From contig CAYMSF010000006.1 in NCBI GenBank assembly GCA_964392985.1, positions 27,402 through 91,401 of the forward strand: 64,000 nt of DNA. Reading direction: 5' to 3'. A program made the position numbers and the translations under genes. Positions 1 through 9,334 of the stretch are shown one piece after another. The stretch is from CAYMSF01 sp964392985 (GTDB lineage: Bacteria; Verrucomicrobiota; Lentisphaeria; Victivallales; Victivallaceae). The stretch's first letter is position 1, and the number at the start of each line of letters is the position of its first letter. The notes beneath the pieces are model-generated. The model did not search any database. It was not told the origin of the DNA and saw only the letters and a list, made by a program, of their open reading frames with translations.

Positions 1-1
1 G

Positions 2-1876
2 TTACGCAAAGCCGAGTATTTGGCCTCGCTGGCGATCTGGAAAAATGGCGCCTACGACAAAAAGAGCCTGTGTGACTTTGCTTCTGGACCGGCGATTTTT
101 GGCTACGCATCCTGGGGCAAGCGGTATGCGGGGTTGCATACTTTCATGTCCACCAATGAAGAGCGTTACCGCTACCTTGGGTTCGACATGCAGCAACTGG
201 GCGAGCTGATGCGCTGGCACAGTGAGTTTTTCCGTGGATATGGCTTTGTGAACATTGATCATTTCGCCACGACGAAGGAGACGATGATCAGGTTGCGTGA
301 TGGGCTATTCGACCCGGCAGTCGTTGTTCCCCAGCCGACGATGTGTGCCTACACCCGCCGCATGCAGCAGCGGATTCTGCCGCTCCTGGACTGGCATTTC
401 AACCACAATCTCTTTGCCGGCGAGAATCATCGCTACGAGCTGCGCGTCCTGAATGACGGGACGAGTGCGTTCCCCGGAGGAACCCTCACCGCCACCCTGC
501 GCGTGGGCGAAGCGTTCGAGAACTTCGGCAGGGAAGAGAATCTGCCGGTAGCTTGGAAGTCTACCGCAGCAATTCCCGAAATCATCGCCGGCGAGCGATA
601 CAGCGGCGCACTTGAGCTCAAGCTTCCGGCCGCCCTGAATGCGGGGCGATACACCATGATGCTCGTTCTGGCCGACAAGAGCGGGCAGACCGTCTCCGGC
701 AATACATACCCCATCAATATTGGCCGCAGAGAGGCAGGCAAGGTAACCTATGCCGAGCGCATCGGCGTCTATGTCGGCACCAGCAACCCGGAAGGCGAGG
801 CGTTCGTCGCGATGTTGGAAGGAATGGGGTTGAAGATTGATCGGCTGAAAGACTTTTCCGGCATCGGCAAGCTCAAGTATTTGGTGCTCGGCCCGGGTGC
901 GCTTGACGAGGTGGCCGCTCGACAGGCGGAGGCGCTGCACGCATGGCTGTCCAAAGGTGGGCGCATGCTCTGCATGGAGCAGAAGAAAGTTGGTGACGTG
1001 CCATTCCTGAATCAGATGCGGCTTGAGGCGTCTGGCTTTCAGATCAGCGAACCGGTCGATCCGAAGCATCCCGCGTTCGCCGGCCTCGAGCGGGTGAAGG
1101 ATTGGGATACCCTGAATGGCGGGAAAGGCAGCGCCTACGACCATGTGATGATGCCCATGTCGGAATCGGTTCTGGCCATAGGAGGGACCCACACGTCAGC
1201 CTACGCTGCGGAAGGTTGCAACATGGCGATGACCGCCGCCGAGGTGAAGGTGGGTGCTGGTGTCTGCCTGTTCAACCAGCTTCTGGTTTCAAGCCGTTAT
1301 GACACCGACCCGCAGGCGAGGCGGTTTGTGCAGCAGCTCGTAGCCTATTTCGTCTCGCCAAGGTTTGGCGAGTTTGCCCAACCCGCCAGGGGGGAGCACA
1401 AATCCCGGATCACGTCATCTGTTAAAAATGTGCTCAAAGATACCAATTTTTCACCAGATTCCGGCTGGGTTTTCTGGATACATAATTCGGTTAAGGATGC
1501 CGGAGGTTCAATAACTTTTCAAGAAGGCAAGGTTGTTGTAAATCTCCCTGCCACGGCACTGTTGGCGAGCAAGGTTAGAATTTTAAAACAACTGGAAATT
1601 GATGTCGACAGTAGCTACAAACTCAAATTAAAAGCCAAGAGTAGCAAGCCTGGCAAAATGGGAGTTGTCTATCAAATGAATAGCGAACCCTATACCGTTT
1701 ATGCCATCGCCAACATTGACTTGGAACAGGGCGAAAAAGATTACGAATGCACCCTTACTGTCAAAAATGATAGGGCCGGAAAATATGATTCTCCACGTTC
1801 TTTGAATTTTTACTTCGGTGGCTTAGTGGCTGCGACGGTTACATTATCTGATGTTTCTTTTGTGAAATTAAAATAA
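2..1876 (+). CDS. GH2-like glycoside hydrolase, 3' part only (cut by window start)
   Basis: The reading frame is open to the window edge, so the N-terminal half (sugar-binding domain and most of the barrel) lies outside. What remains aligns with the C-terminal halves of the two other GH2-like proteins here (4444-8415 and 10672-14121). It holds the end of the barrel region, a beta-sandwich (about nt 410-740), a flavodoxin/glutamine-amidotransferase-like alpha/beta domain (about 745-1380, with 'WLSKGGRMLCMEQ') and a terminal carbohydrate-binding-like module (about 1432-1876). That last module is nearly the same as the stand-alone protein at 3897-4415. An internal TTG at 20 could be mistaken for a start, but homology continues upstream of it. 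Likely secreted polysaccharide degradation; substrate unknown. The family is recognised by fold motifs only. Confidence 0.8.
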   Translation, partial: LRKAEYLASLAIWKNGAYDKKSLCDFASGPAIFGYASWGKRYAGLHTFMSTNEERYRYLGFDMQQLGELMRWHSEFFRGYGFVNIDHFATTKETMIRLRDGLFDPAVVVPQPTMCAYTRRMQQRILPLLDWHFNHNLFAGENHRYELRVLNDGTSAFPGGTLTATLRVGEAFENFGREENLPVAWKSTAAIPEIIAGERYSGALELKLPAALNAGRYTMMLVLADKSGQTVSGNTYPINIGRREAGKVTYAERIGVYVGTSNPEGEAFVAMLEGMGLKIDRLKDFSGIGKLKYLVLGPGALDEVAARQAEALHAWLSKGGRMLCMEQKKVGDVPFLNQMRLEASGFQISEPVDPKHPAFAGLERVKDWDTLNGGKGSAYDHVMMPMSESVLAIGGTHTSAYAAEGCNMAMTAAEVKVGAGVCLFNQLLVSSRYDTDPQARRFVQQLVAYFVSPRFGEFAQPARGEHKSRITSSVKNVLKDTNFSPDSGWVFWIHNSVKDAGGSITFQEGKVVVNLPATALLASKVRILKQLEIDVDSSYKLKLKAKSSKPGKMGVVYQMNSEPYTVYAIANIDLEQGEKDYECTLTVKNDRAGKYDSPRSLNFYFGGLVAATVTLSDVSFVKLK

Positions 1877-2120
1877 TAATAAACTATTCAATGACCAACA
1901 AACAAAATGCGCTTGAAATAATTCACAGGGTGGCTTTTCCGGCAGAGCAATTAAAATCGCGCGCGAGTTAATTGATAAACAGTGGAATGGTTGAAGCGCG
2001 ACTATTTATCGGCAGTTGCTGAATTGTTTTCATTTGTATTATTATTGTCTTGTGTTAGATTATTTGGTTGGATTATTGCCTTTTAAATTCAGTAATTGCT
2101 CAAACAACCGAGGTGATTAA

Positions 2121-3407
2121 ATGCTTTCAGCCGGAACTGTCAAGTTCGTTATTCCACTGTTAATTTTTACGTTTGTGGTGGTGTCCGCCTGTGCCGGAAC
2201 CTTTACTTTTACTGGAAAAACCGACAAAAATCCATTGACTTACCTGCCGGATGAAAAGATGGTATTCACGATACAACTCCTTGAAGACGGCAAACCTGTC
2301 AATGGAAAAAAACTTACCTGGAAACGACGTGGTGATGACGGTAAGACCGAATCTGGCAATGCCGTATCCTCCGCAACCAATCCGCTGGTAATTTCAACCA
2401 CATTAAACCAGCCCGGCTTTGTCCACATCAACGTTACTGCAAGCGATGATAAAGGTGCGCCGTTGAAGAATGGCGACAAGAAAATGGAAAATTTTGATGG
2501 CGGGGCAGGGGTTGAATTGAGCAAAATCAAGGGGTGGCAGGAACCGGTTGACTTCGACGCGTTCTGGGCGAAACAGAAAGCAAAACTTGCTGCGATTCCG
2601 ATTCGTGCCGATATGGTACCAATCAAATGTGAAAAAGATGATGTTCTTGTTTTTGATGTAAAAATTGACTGTGCCGGAAAAATGCCGGTGTCCGGTTATT
2701 TTTTCAAACCTAAAAAAGCAGCGCCTAAATCACTTCCTGCACGTGTACTATTCGATGGTTATGGTGTTAAAGGTGCACAAAAAGCAAAGTGGATGGTTGA
2801 ATCCGGCGCCAGAAATATGATCCTTACTGTCAATGCGCATGGTATTCTTAACGGTCAGCCGGAGGAGTACTATAAGAAGTTGAAAGAAACTACACTCAAA
2901 GATTATGCCTTCAGTGAAGTTGAGAATAAAGATCCCGAAACTGCGTATTTTAACGGAATGTTTCTCCGTCTGATACGGGCGCTGCAATTCATCAAATCAC
3001 AACCGGAATGGGATGGGAAAACACTTATGGTCTACGGTGGCAGTCAAGGCGGGTTGCAATGCCTGGCCGCTGCAGGCCTTGATGCGGATGTCTCCCGGTG
3101 TGAAACTGACGTTCCCTGGTGTTGCGATCTGGGCGGACGCAATTACAACCGTTTGGGTGGATGGTTTCCCAAATGGACCGATGCACTCGGATATTATGAT
3201 GCTACCAACCATGCCAAACGCATCAAATGTAATACCTCGATAAATTCCGGTTTAGGCGATTATACCTGTCCACCATCATCGCAGATGGTTCTCTATAATA
3301 ATATTTCAGCGCCGAAGAAACTTGAATTCAGTCAGGGAAGAACCCACATGTACGTCATGCCCGGCGGTGAAAAATTCTATCTTTCTCAAGATTGGGATAA
3401 AAAATAA
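2121..3407 (+). CDS. Secreted acetyl-xylan-esterase-like alpha/beta hydrolase
   Basis: A 428-residue protein with a signal peptide (about 1-26). An Ig-like N-terminal domain (about 27-115) is followed by an alpha/beta-hydrolase domain of the acetyl xylan esterase (AXE1, carbohydrate esterase 7) type. The nucleophile elbow GGSQGG is at 306-311 (Ser308), a GLGDYTCPPS block gives Asp380, and RTHMY gives His409, in the order expected for the catalytic triad. The family removes acetyl groups from xylan or xylo-oligosaccharides. The ATG at 2121 is preceded by GAGGTGA at good spacing. It sits among GH2-like genes and probably deacetylates their substrate. Exact acyl substrate not known. Confidence 0.8.
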   Translation: MLSAGTVKFVIPLLIFTFVVVSACAGTFTFTGKTDKNPLTYLPDEKMVFTIQLLEDGKPVNGKKLTWKRRGDDGKTESGNAVSSATNPLVISTTLNQPGFVHINVTASDDKGAPLKNGDKKMENFDGGAGVELSKIKGWQEPVDFDAFWAKQKAKLAAIPIRADMVPIKCEKDDVLVFDVKIDCAGKMPVSGYFFKPKKAAPKSLPARVLFDGYGVKGAQKAKWMVESGARNMILTVNAHGILNGQPEEYYKKLKETTLKDYAFSEVENKDPETAYFNGMFLRLIRALQFIKSQPEWDGKTLMVYGGSQGGLQCLAAAGLDADVSRCETDVPWCCDLGGRNYNRLGGWFPKWTDALGYYDATNHAKRIKCNTSINSGLGDYTCPPSSQMVLYNNISAPKKLEFSQGRTHMYVMPGGEKFYLSQDWDKK

Positions 3408-3896
3408 TTTACTTAAAAACTACATATATAGTCGTAATTTAAGGGTTATGCTAAATAGTGATTGGTTTATTAAACAATTCCATCATATTGTGACTAATAT
3501 ACATTTAAATTGTCCAATTTGGGATTGTGATACACAAAATTTGGATTTTTATCCATAGACATTTATCAGTTTAGAGGATATAATCGTAAGTAACTCAGGG
3601 AATTACATATTTATTAATAAAAATTATGAGTTATACTCGGGATGTTGCAAATCAGCCAAACGTTTTCACTGAATTAAGTTCATTTGTATAGGTGGTAATT
3701 TTAAAATTAAAAAAGTCTTAAAACGCGACCATGGAGGTGTGTAGATAAGTTTCTTTTTTTTTGCAATTTTTTCGGTGAAAAATTGCATAGGGCGTGTGAA
3801 AATGTAATTGATGCGCAAAGAGAAAAGTTATTAACATGCAAAAGCCAATAGTTTTGAAATTGGCTCATAATCAAAATTTTAAAGGATAGTGTAATT
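3408..3896. other. AT-rich intergenic region with two hairpins
   Basis: No convincing gene. Two inverted repeats are visible. One is GCAATTTTT/AAAAATTGC at 3763-3786 with a 6-nt loop, and the other is AGCCAAT/ATTGGCT at 3843-3865. The second lies just upstream of the ribosome binding site (AAAGGA) of the next gene and could be an operator or a leader hairpin. The first may be a weak terminator, but it is far from the preceding stop codon. Short open frames here have no coding character. Confidence 0.4.
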
Positions 3897-4415
3897 ATGA
3901 AAAGTATCACAAAAAAATTATTGGTCTCGTTTTTGATTGCAACGGCTGGCGTCAGTGTGTCCGCTGAAAATTTGTTTAAGGGCACTAATTTTTCGGCAGA
4001 TTCCGGCTGGTGTTTCTGGATAGATAATTCGGTTAAGGATGCCGGAGGTTCAATAACGTTCCAGGATGGCAAAGTTACGCTAAAGTCACCTGCAAGCGCA
4101 ACGCAGGCAAGCTGGCAAATTCAACTTTTTAAACATATTGAAATTGACGTGGATAAAAGCTACAAGCTAAAATTCAAAGCCAATGCTGGTAAACCCGGTA
4201 AAATTTCAGTAAGTTATCAAGGCAAAAATAATGCATTTTATGCCAAAGTCACCATCGACGTGGAACAGGGAGATAAAGATTACGAATGCACCTTTATGGT
4301 CAAAAATGACAAGGATGGGAAATATGAATCGCCGCGATCTTTGCATCTTTATTTAGGGGGCATAAAGGATGCAACGGTTACTTTATCTGACGTGTCAATT
4401 GAGGAATCAAAATAA
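3897..4415 (+). CDS. Small secreted carbohydrate-binding-like protein
   Basis: 172 residues: a signal peptide (about 1-23, ending VSVSA) and one beta-sandwich module with the look of a CBM4/9-type carbohydrate-binding domain. The same module forms the C-terminus of the truncated enzyme at 2-1876. The two DNA copies share a run of about 30 identical bases (near 1485 and 4025), so the duplication is recent. The start at 3897 has AAAGGA upstream. The next gene begins 28 bp downstream, so they are probably co-transcribed. A stand-alone binding module could capture glycan for the enzymes next to it. No catalytic motif is visible. Binding function is inferred from the fold pattern. Confidence 0.7.
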   Translation: MKSITKKLLVSFLIATAGVSVSAENLFKGTNFSADSGWCFWIDNSVKDAGGSITFQDGKVTLKSPASATQASWQIQLFKHIEIDVDKSYKLKFKANAGKPGKISVSYQGKNNAFYAKVTIDVEQGDKDYECTFMVKNDKDGKYESPRSLHLYLGGIKDATVTLSDVSIEESK

Positions 4416-4443
4416 CTCACTTAATAATAAAAAGGAGCTTTAT

Positions 4444-7400
4444 ATGCGCCTAATCCAATGTACCATGCTCACCGCGTTTATGGCAGTTGCGTTCCCGTTG
4501 TTCGCCGAAGAAGCGAATATCGTCTATTTCAACAAACCCGGCGACAAGGAGTTGAACTCGCGCTTGGAGCAACCTTATCTTGCTCCGAAAGACTTCGACA
4601 AGTTCTACGGTAAACTTCCCCGATTGTATCTGCACGGCATGTGGAAAATGACGCTGACGCCGAACCCGGCGGGAAAAAACTTTGGGCCCGGTGAGTATTT
4701 CTTTGACGACGCCGGCATGAAAAATAACTTCACCGCAAAGAATTTCGATGACTCCGCGTGGGAAGACTTCTATGTGCCGCAAAAGATAAGAATCAAAAAA
4801 GGCAACAAGTATGGGATTGTTTTTTCCGACTTCGACGCTTCTAAAATCAACACGGTTTCCTTCAATCTGATAACAAAACAAGGTCCGACGACCATTGAGC
4901 TTGCCGATGGTTATGCCTACCAGTCAACCCGGTTTTCCGTTCCCGCCGAGCAGCGAGGGAAGCGGATTGTGCTGTTTCTTGAGGCAGCCAACAACCTGGC
5001 TGTCATTTATGTGAATGGACATGAAGTCGGTCGCCCGCTGGATTATGGCGTGGGAGGATTTTGTGACAAAGCATGGTTCGATATCACTCCCTGGGTGGAT
5101 CTCAAAGGCGAAAACCGCCTCGTGGTGCGCACATACAATCAGTTTTCAGAAGGTTCGGGCAATGTGACCCGGGAAGGATTCAATTGCAACGGCGTCTGGT
5201 GCCCGGTCTGGCTTGAGTTCTGGGATGATGTCCGCGCACAAAATTTGAGAATTGCGCCACGGTATCCAGATGCGGCAGGCGTGGATGTGAAGCTGATCAA
5301 CCCTCAATCCGTTCCGCGAATGGGGAAGGTGACGCTCGTCGTCACGCCGTGGCGTGGGACGTTCACCCAGGTCGCTGATGATAAGGAGAAAAGGTGGGAA
5401 TCGAAGGCAATCGAGGTCTCCCTCAAGCCGGGCGAAAACTCGTTCAAAGCGATTATTGATTTGCCAGGGATCCGTCCGTGGCACATGGATTCGCCCTATT
5501 TATATGAAATGCGCGTGCTCGTGGACGGCAAGCTTGCCGGCGCCGACACCTTCGGCGTCCGCTCAATCAAGCGGGACGGCAAAAAACTCCTGGTCAATAA
5601 TCTGCCTGCCTACTTCTTTGGCTATTCGATGGCGGATGCCCCAACGCTTTGGATCATAAAAAATGCCCGAATCAACAAAAATGGTTTTTTCGGCGCCTTC
5701 CTGAAAACGCTTAAAGATTCAACTGGCATCAACGCCTACATGCGGGATGGAGGGTTTTCTGACGTCTGCTATCAAATTTGCGATGAACTTGGACTGGCAC
5801 GCATTGGGGAAGAAACCCTTTTAATGGGTTACAGCTTTTCTGATTGGGAAAACTTTGCCGCCAGCGGGTTGAATAAATTCATGTTGACGACCAAAGGTCT
5901 TGATCCTCGCCTGGCAGCCTATTTCAAACGCCGCTTTGAACTCTATGGCAACCATCCGGCGATTGTTTCATGGGATACCACGACCGAAGTGATGATGAGG
6001 CTTCCAAATGAAATCAAGTTTCAGATCGACACGATCAATGCCGGGAAAAACGATGATCGGCTTGTTAACGCGGAGGGCGTGAATTTCCTGCATGCGACGT
6101 ATCAGAATTATGAGAAAAGCGAGGGCCGGCAATACCATAATTGGAAAGAAAACCCTAACAACGCGATTCAAGGCATCGATAGTTTTGCCATTCACGACGT
6201 CCTGATGAGTTATGTTCATAGCCGCTCGCTGGGACGGGAAATCAAAGGGTTGCGCACCTTTGAGCAGGCAAGCGAAAAGTCATATCCCCTCGACGGGGGC
6301 CGCCCGATGATTGCCAACCCCGGGCTTTTTCAAATAGAATTTCATCGCTTGGGCCGGTATCGCGAGCGCTCGCCGGAAGAAATTCAGCGCATCCAGAACA
6401 GCTCAAACCCTGTCGATATCGAATATCTGGTTTCGCGGACGATCTGGAGAAACGGGAAGTATGACAAAACTCTTTTGTGCAATTATTTGTCCAAACCGGG
6501 AGGTCGGGAGCGCTGGAACGAGATGCCTGTCCTGGGTGTGCATGCTTCCATGTCGGCCAATGACGAACGTTATGCACCGATTGGTTTTGAAATGCAGCGG
6601 CTGGGCGAACTGTTTCGCTGGAGCAATGAATTCTACAAGGGGTTCGGGTGGGGCAATGAGGAACATCTGGCATGGAGCAAGAATATCCTGGCAAACAGGA
6701 TTCCTGATGTGGCTCAGATCGCACCGCAGCCCACTCTTTGCGCCTACACCCGTCGTATGCAGCAGCGTTTGCTTCCAGTCCTCGACTGGCACATGTGGCA
6801 CAATCTCTTTGCCGGCGAAAGCCATGAATACGAGTTGCGGGTGATGAATGACGGGTCTACCGGCTTTGAGGGAGGGACAGTAAGTGCTTCGCTGCTGGCG
6901 GGAGATGCTTTTGATCATTTCGGCAGGGAGAGCACTTTGCCGGTCGTCTGGAAGTTGGAAACGAAGATTTCGCCGATTGCCGCGGGTGAGCGTTTTAAGG
7001 CGCAACTTGAAGTGAAACTTCCAGGCGGACTCGCGTCAGGACGTTACACGATGGCGCTGACATTGCTGGATGTGAATGGAAAAAAGGTTTCAAGCAATAC
7101 GTATCCCATCAATATCGGCAACCGTGAAAATGTTCAAATCAAGAGCGAATCCAAAGTCGCGCTTTATTACGGAGAGAACAATCCCGAGGGAAAGGCGTTT
7201 GCAAAAGAGGTCGAGAAAATGGGGTTGAAGTTTGACACGATCACGGACTTTGCCAATATCGATTCCTATCAAGCGCTCATTCTTTGTCCATCGTCGATAG
7301 ACTGGACCCTCATGCGGGAGGCTGAGGTGGTGCACACCTGGTTGGCCAAGGGGGGACGGATGCTATGCATGGAACAGAAACTGATCGGAGATGTGCCATT

Positions 7401-8415
7401 TCTGAATCAGCTCCGGATGGAATCATCCGAACTTTCTGCGGCCGAGCCGGTTGAGCCGAAGCACCCGGCTTTTGTCGGGTTTGATCGCATCAAAGACATG
7501 GATACCATGAACGGAAATCTGGGGAATGCGTTAAGCCATATCCTGACACCTGCTTCCGAATCGGTGTTGGCGCTGGCATGGAACCAAGTGACGATGGACG
7601 GACATTCCAAGGCTCGAATCGGGATGTCAGCAGCCGAAGTGAGAGAAGGGAAAGGAATTTGTCTGATGAATCAGATTCTGGTATCGAGCCGGTATGAAAA
7701 GGATCCGCAGGCGCGGCGCTTTGTGCAACAGCTTCTGGCATACTTTGTGTCGCCGGAGTTCGGTTCCTTTGCAAAGCCATTGCGAGGGGCTCACAAACCA
7801 AAGCCTTACCTCGATGATAAATCCGTATTTTACATTGACCTGAAGAAACAAGCCAACCGGGCGTTTGTCGATGATGTTCGCGGTGATGGAAAAGGAGGAT
7901 GGGATGATGGAGGGCCGGAGAACGATATGCGCACTTTCCAGACGGGGCGGCAATACCTGAATGGTGTTCCGTATCAGATCATCGAACCAGCAGCGAACGA
8001 TGGAAAGGCTTGCATTGTGCTTTCGGGCGGAACCTTTGCCTGGGCGCCGGATGGTGCGTTTGGAATCCCGGTGGCACAGTTGGCGAAAGCATTTTATTTT
8101 CTCCATGCTTATGGTTATGGCAAGGAGGGAGAGACCTGCGCCAAGTATGTGGTGCACTACGAAGATGGGAGCCAGATGAATATCCCGCTGGTTTGTGGGA
8201 AAAATATTTCCACATGGTGGGGTGGGACAAATCTTGAGTCTGCGGAGGTTGCGTGGTCGGGTAAAAACCCCAGCGCCGGGACGATCAGCGTCTATTCGTA
8301 TCGCTGGCAGAATCCGCATCCTGAGAAAAAGGTGGCGACCATTGATTTTGTCTGCTTTAAAACCGGCAACACCGTTCCGATCCTGGTGGCGATTACCGGT
8401 GTGAAGGAGGTATGA
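4444..8415 (+). CDS. Large secreted GH2-like glycoside hydrolase with C-terminal jelly-roll-like module
   Basis: 1323 residues from the ATG at 4444. AAAGGAG precedes it and a signal peptide (MRLIQCTMLTAFMAVAFPLFA) follows, so the longer upstream frame is not used. Order: GH2 sugar-binding domain (about 55-270, with 'VIYVNGHEVG' and 'FDITPWV'), Ig-like domain (to about 390), TIM-barrel region (about 390-770), beta-sandwich, flavodoxin/amidotransferase-like domain, then a module marked GDGKGGWDDGGPEND. In the barrel, HPAIVSWDTTTEV places Glu515 where GH2 enzymes have the Asn-Glu acid/base pair, but the Asn is Thr514 here. The last module recurs in the enzyme at 45970-50007. The stop overlaps the next start (ATGA). 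Probably a beta-galactosidase/glucuronidase-fold enzyme; substrate unknown. Confidence 0.8.
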   Translation: MRLIQCTMLTAFMAVAFPLFAEEANIVYFNKPGDKELNSRLEQPYLAPKDFDKFYGKLPRLYLHGMWKMTLTPNPAGKNFGPGEYFFDDAGMKNNFTAKNFDDSAWEDFYVPQKIRIKKGNKYGIVFSDFDASKINTVSFNLITKQGPTTIELADGYAYQSTRFSVPAEQRGKRIVLFLEAANNLAVIYVNGHEVGRPLDYGVGGFCDKAWFDITPWVDLKGENRLVVRTYNQFSEGSGNVTREGFNCNGVWCPVWLEFWDDVRAQNLRIAPRYPDAAGVDVKLINPQSVPRMGKVTLVVTPWRGTFTQVADDKEKRWESKAIEVSLKPGENSFKAIIDLPGIRPWHMDSPYLYEMRVLVDGKLAGADTFGVRSIKRDGKKLLVNNLPAYFFGYSMADAPTLWIIKNARINKNGFFGAFLKTLKDSTGINAYMRDGGFSDVCYQICDELGLARIGEETLLMGYSFSDWENFAASGLNKFMLTTKGLDPRLAAYFKRRFELYGNHPAIVSWDTTTEVMMRLPNEIKFQIDTINAGKNDDRLVNAEGVNFLHATYQNYEKSEGRQYHNWKENPNNAIQGIDSFAIHDVLMSYVHSRSLGREIKGLRTFEQASEKSYPLDGGRPMIANPGLFQIEFHRLGRYRERSPEEIQRIQNSSNPVDIEYLVSRTIWRNGKYDKTLLCNYLSKPGGRERWNEMPVLGVHASMSANDERYAPIGFEMQRLGELFRWSNEFYKGFGWGNEEHLAWSKNILANRIPDVAQIAPQPTLCAYTRRMQQRLLPVLDWHMWHNLFAGESHEYELRVMNDGSTGFEGGTVSASLLAGDAFDHFGRESTLPVVWKLETKISPIAAGERFKAQLEVKLPGGLASGRYTMALTLLDVNGKKVSSNTYPINIGNRENVQIKSESKVALYYGENNPEGKAFAKEVEKMGLKFDTITDFANIDSYQALILCPSSIDWTLMREAEVVHTWLAKGGRMLCMEQKLIGDVPFLNQLRMESSELSAAEPVEPKHPAFVGFDRIKDMDTMNGNLGNALSHILTPASESVLALAWNQVTMDGHSKARIGMSAAEVREGKGICLMNQILVSSRYEKDPQARRFVQQLLAYFVSPEFGSFAKPLRGAHKPKPYLDDKSVFYIDLKKQANRAFVDDVRGDGKGGWDDGGPENDMRTFQTGRQYLNGVPYQIIEPAANDGKACIVLSGGTFAWAPDGAFGIPVAQLAKAFYFLHAYGYGKEGETCAKYVVHYEDGSQMNIPLVCGKNISTWWGGTNLESAEVAWSGKNPSAGTISVYSYRWQNPHPEKKVATIDFVCFKTGNTVPILVAITGVKEV

Positions 8416-9221
8416 TGAATTTCCGGCTTTATATTTTACTTTACACTTTGCTCGTGGTCATGCCGTTAACGGCTCATACTGACACCGTAATTCACAAGAC
8501 GCTTGTGTTGGATTTTGAAAGTTTTTCCGTTTCGGTAACGCCAAAGGGGGTGCTGGAAAAAATTCGGGTGGGATCTGAGGTCATAATCGACTCAGTGGCG
8601 CTTTCTGATTTTTGTTCAACGAAAGAAAAAATCGGGCGGGTTCAGCAAGGCAGTTTTGATCAGGATGATGGCGTCCAGACCTCATTTGCGGTGGACAAGG
8701 ACGGAGTTTTGATATTCAGAAAAGCGGTTTTGGGAAGCCAGGCAGGCGAAAGAATTCTGTCCTATACGGAAAAAGTTCATATTACGGCGAAAGGCCTGAT
8801 TACGGCGGACTATACCCTAACCATGCTGAGAGATGCCACCTATTTGGGATTCGCCATGCCAGTGATTCGCCTGATCTTGCCCTGCGGGAAACATGCAGGT
8901 CACCCCATACGTGTGGAAACGTCAGAAGGAGTGATCTTCTCGTCCATCCCAGGCAAATATGACCCGAACTTTAAAATACCCAACCATTGCACTTCTGTGG
9001 AAATTGCTGACCCTTCTGGACGGAATCGATTGGCGCTTCGCACAATAACGCCACTCTTGTTTTTTCAGGATTCACGGGCAAGCAAGGGAAATGAACTTTT
9101 ATTTTATATTTTTGGTGCGACCTGGACCCAGGAAAGTGCTGTCACCATTGGGCAGAAAAAAAATCTGCATGTCGAAATCCAATTGCCATTATCACGTCCA
9201 GGTAATCTCAAATTGTTATGA
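8412..9221 (+). CDS. Secreted protein of unknown function, coupled to the GH2-like gene
   Basis: 269 residues with a clear signal peptide (about 1-22, ending MPLTA). The start codon overlaps the stop of the preceding GH2-like gene (ATGA), so translation is probably coupled. The protein is rich in beta-strand patterns, with no catalytic motif or membrane segment that I recognise. Coupling suggests an accessory subunit or carbohydrate-binding partner of the enzyme, but this is inference from position only. No family name is offered. Confidence 0.65.
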   Translation: MMNFRLYILLYTLLVVMPLTAHTDTVIHKTLVLDFESFSVSVTPKGVLEKIRVGSEVIIDSVALSDFCSTKEKIGRVQQGSFDQDDGVQTSFAVDKDGVLIFRKAVLGSQAGERILSYTEKVHITAKGLITADYTLTMLRDATYLGFAMPVIRLILPCGKHAGHPIRVETSEGVIFSSIPGKYDPNFKIPNHCTSVEIADPSGRNRLALRTITPLLFFQDSRASKGNELLFYIFGATWTQESAVTIGQKKNLHVEIQLPLSRPGNLKLL

Positions 9222-9334
9222 TTTTAACAAAAATCAACAGTCAGCGACTAAAAAAATGTCAAAAAATATAAGTGAGAAAATTAACAAAATTCTGTCACAG
9301 AATTAAGGTGATTTTATCATAGGAGGCAAATAAA

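Noticed and set aside
305..1192. Long open frame on the - strand (295 codons)
   Set aside because: Antisense to a clear coding region of higher G+C; its product shows no domain and the + strand protein is homologous to two others here.
1877..2120. Short frame near 1893 (about 25 codons) before the esterase gene
   Set aside because: Too short, no recognisable product; treated as intergenic.
4369..4443. Upstream in-frame start for the GH2-like protein
   Set aside because: Would overlap the previous gene and mask the signal peptide; the ATG at 4444 has its own AAAGGAG.
7627..8319. Long - strand open frame (230 codons)
   Set aside because: Shadow of the GH2-like gene; no ribosome binding site and no protein pattern.
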